6,594 bases of DNA, taken from assembly GCA_025927935.1 (NCBI GenBank), contig JAICKM010000393.1, positions 1 through 6,594 of the forward strand, in the 5' to 3' direction. The translations under genes and the position numbers were made by a program. The notes below the pieces were generated by a model. It searched no databases, was not told the origin of the DNA, and saw only the letters and a program-made list of their open reading frames with translations. The stretch comes from Chloroflexia bacterium (lineage in GTDB: Bacteria > Chloroflexota > Chloroflexia > QHBQ01 > JADMIH01). Positions 5,529-6,594 of this stretch are shown here, piece after piece; the stretch's first letter is position 1; each line of letters starts with the position of its first letter.

Positions 5529-5552
5529 AAACTTACCAAGGTGGTAAAGTTT
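5529..5552. promoter_or_regulatory. Operator-like inverted repeat just after the predicted start site
   Basis: AAACTTACCA (5529-5538) and TGGTAAAGTTT (5542-5552) are inverted repeats around AGG, perfect except for one extra base in the right arm. The inner 15 bp (TTACCA-AGG-TGGTAA) are perfect. It lies at about +4 to +27 relative to the predicted transcript start, where a bound repressor would block RNA polymerase, or where the RNA could fold at its 5' end. Size and symmetry fit a dimeric helix-turn-helix repressor. No such regulator is encoded in the window. Confidence 0.45.
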
Positions 5553-5624
5553 GCGAGAGCTTTCCTGGTTGGTGTTGGGGAAGCACAGCGCAGCTTGCCT
5601 ACCCAGAAGGGGAGGGACCTATGA
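5541..5624 (+). CDS. Possible 27-residue leader peptide overlapping the membrane-protein start
   Basis: A GTG at 5541 opens a 27-codon frame (begins VVKFARAFLVGVGEA, ends QKGRDL) whose TGA at 5622-5624 overlaps the next gene's ATG as ATGA, the classic layout for coupled translation. The GTG lies about 15 bases from the predicted transcript start and has no clear Shine-Dalgarno, which counts against it. The peptide is basic and has no recognised domain. The same bases hold the Shine-Dalgarno of the next gene (5609-5616), so ribosomes on this frame could affect its access. Confidence 0.25.
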   Translation: MVKFARAFLVGVGEAQRSLPTQKGRDL

Positions 5625-6085
5625 CACTTGCCCAACAGAGCCAGATTGCCGCATCGCTGCTCTGGCTCGCATTGATCCTGGGGCCACCCCTGGCCCTGGC
5701 GCTGGGGGCCGGCATGGTCTATATGGACAGCGCCACCCGCGGCTTGAATACGGTGCCCGTGCGGGCCGACAACCGGGGCATCTTGCTGTTGCTCCTCGTT
5801 GCCTTCGCCGTCTGGGTGCTGCTGCTCAAGTTTCTCTACCTGCCCATTATCGGCTTCGACGCCCAATTTCTGAGCCTGAATGGCGTTACGAAGTACAATT
5901 ACGGCGACATCCGCAGCGTGCAGACGCTCTGGCACCTCACCCGCGATTGGGTTGCCACGCGGCCATTTGAGGCGGTGACGTTGCTTAGCTTCCTGCCGCT
6001 GATCTCGGCCTCGGTGCTGGTCTTTGCCCGCGCGCTGGGCCGCTCCGCCGCGCTCCCCGCCCCGCCGCAACGTTATTGGCGGTAA
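5621..6085 (+). CDS. Predicted three-helix membrane protein, function unknown
   Basis: The product has 154 residues and is not recognised. GGGGAGGG (5609-5616) lies four bases before the ATG and fixes the start. Hydrophobic segments are at about 11-34 (ASLLWLALILGPPLALALGA), 53-78 (ILLLLLVAFAVWVLLLKFLY) and 117-137 (EAVTLLSFLPLISASVLVFA). The loop ~35-52 is charged. The loop ~79-116 is polar and aromatic (FDAQFLSLNGVTKYNYGDIR, then HLTRDWVATRPF) and may carry its function. The short C-terminal tail is Ala/Pro-rich and basic (PAPPQRYWR), suggesting a cytoplasmic end. The first helix could also be read as an uncleaved signal anchor. The gene is first in an operon with the lipoprotein gene, which it overlaps by 10 bases if the TTG at 6076 is used. 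No ATPase, transporter or enzyme motif is visible, so its role can only be guessed as part of a cell-envelope pair with the lipoprotein. Confidence 0.8.
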   Translation: MTLAQQSQIAASLLWLALILGPPLALALGAGMVYMDSATRGLNTVPVRADNRGILLLLLVAFAVWVLLLKFLYLPIIGFDAQFLSLNGVTKYNYGDIRSVQTLWHLTRDWVATRPFEAVTLLSFLPLISASVLVFARALGRSAALPAPPQRYWR

Positions 6086-6594
6086 ACGCGCTCCGGCTGC
6101 CCCGCCCGCGATCCCGCTTGCCGGTGGTCGCGGGCGGTTTGCTTTGTCTGTTGCTGGTCGCCTGCACCGCCGACGGCAGCGACCCGGATCCGCGCCCCAA
6201 AGGGATCAACGTGCAATCGGGCACGGCGGCCACGCCCATCGTGGTCTATCGCAGCCTGGACGCCGCCCGCGCGGCTGTGCCCTTCGCGCTGCTGGCGCCC
6301 GCCTGGCTGCCCGCGGGCGTCTGGCCCGAACCCTATGTGCTGGTGGACGCCGCTGGCATTTCGCCGGGCCGCAACGGCACCCCCGGCGTCGAACTGGCCT
6401 ACTATGTGACTTCCGGCAACCAGGCGTTGAGCATCGAGGAGTACAGCCCGCAGCCGCCGCCGTCCTGGCAGGACCGGGCGTTGCCGGGCAGCGCCACCGG
6501 CCTGCCGGGCCAGGAGGAAGCGGTCAGCCTGCCGCAGGGGCCGGGTTGGCTGCTGCCCATCGCCCTCGACCCTGAGCAACCGCTCAGCCTCACC
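6076..6594 (+). CDS. Lipoprotein with a DUF4367-like domain, truncated at the right window edge
   Basis: This frame is open to the last base of the window (173 residues from the TTG at 6076, the only start possible ahead of the signal sequence because the frame opens at 5989). The N-terminus is an arginine-rich n-region (R7, R10, R12, R14), a hydrophobic core (~15-29) and the lipobox LVAC with lipid-attachment Cys30, so the protein should be anchored to the outer face of the membrane. A short Asp/Gly/Ser-rich linker (31-45) leads into a beta-type domain from ~50: VPFALLAPAWLPAGVWPEP, then VELAYYVTSGNQALSIEEYSP. The 'PF.LL.P.WLP.G' opening followed by 'V.L.Y....L.I.E' resembles DUF4367, often found in regulators and envelope proteins of Firmicutes and Chloroflexota. 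The TTG start has no clear ribosome site and overlaps the end of the preceding gene, which suggests translational coupling. A TTG at 6118 would remove the basic n-region and is less likely. Confidence 0.75.
   Translation, partial: MAVNALRLPRPRSRLPVVAGGLLCLLLVACTADGSDPDPRPKGINVQSGTAATPIVVYRSLDAARAAVPFALLAPAWLPAGVWPEPYVLVDAAGISPGRNGTPGVELAYYVTSGNQALSIEEYSPQPPPSWQDRALPGSATGLPGQEEAVSLPQGPGWLLPIALDPEQPLSLT

Noticed and set aside
5525..6070. 181-codon minus-strand frame opposite the membrane-protein gene
   Set aside because: It is a low-complexity Gln/Arg/Gly product. The plus-strand frame has a strong promoter, a strong Shine-Dalgarno and clear hydrophobic helices.
6024..6575. 183-codon plus-strand frame and the opposite minus-strand frame 6073-6579
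   Set aside because: Both are Arg/Gly/Pro-rich shadows of the lipoprotein frame, which has a signal sequence, a lipobox and globular-domain composition.

Overview
The window is GC-rich DNA from a free-living bacterium. It most resembles a Chloroflexota (Roseiflexus/Kouleothrix-type) genome: high GC, a PhoR/PnpS-like kinase with its regulator, a short zinc-ribbon protein with a C-terminal domain of unknown function, and a palindromic 'TGTCA..CTGAG..GCGAAGA..TCTC' interspersed repeat familiar from that phylum. This placement is inference; no rRNA or marker gene is present. There is no tRNA, CRISPR array, transposase or phage gene.

Layout. (1) 1-414, minus: start of a TPR-repeat protein that runs off the left edge. 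(2) 415-707: spacer with a perfect 15-bp GC-rich hairpin, probably ending the yceI-family transcript, and a weak promoter for the TPR gene. (3) 708-1295, minus: YceI-family protein. (4) 1296-1993: divergent spacer of about 700 bp. It holds an extended -10 promoter toward the yceI-family gene, a block of GC-rich hairpins, paired 9-bp direct repeats, and a good sigma70-type promoter toward (5) 1994-2422, plus: a 142-residue zinc-ribbon protein. (6) 2438-5074, minus: a response regulator followed 18 bp later by its membrane histidine kinase, convergent with the zinc-ribbon gene. (7) 5075-5620: a busy regulatory spacer. (8) 5621-6594, plus: a three-helix membrane protein overlapping a lipoprotein gene that runs off the right edge.

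How the genes fit together. The kinase/regulator pair forms one operon transcribed from the 5075-5300 region. Four TTAACA-like hexamers at 10-, 11- and 11-bp steps end 9 bp upstream of a TATACT -10. This is the geometry of PHO boxes bound by PhoP/PhoB-family regulators, so the operon may control itself and answer to phosphate, although no pst or phoU gene is present to confirm it. The membrane-protein/lipoprotein pair has its own strong promoter (TTGTGC-17-TATAAT, extended -10). A near-perfect inverted repeat lies just after the predicted start of transcription, and a 27-codon leader frame has a stop that overlaps the next ATG. That pair therefore looks repressible and possibly translationally coupled.

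The least explained parts are the two non-coding stretches (1451-1680 and 5300-5620) and the short reading frames in the spacers.
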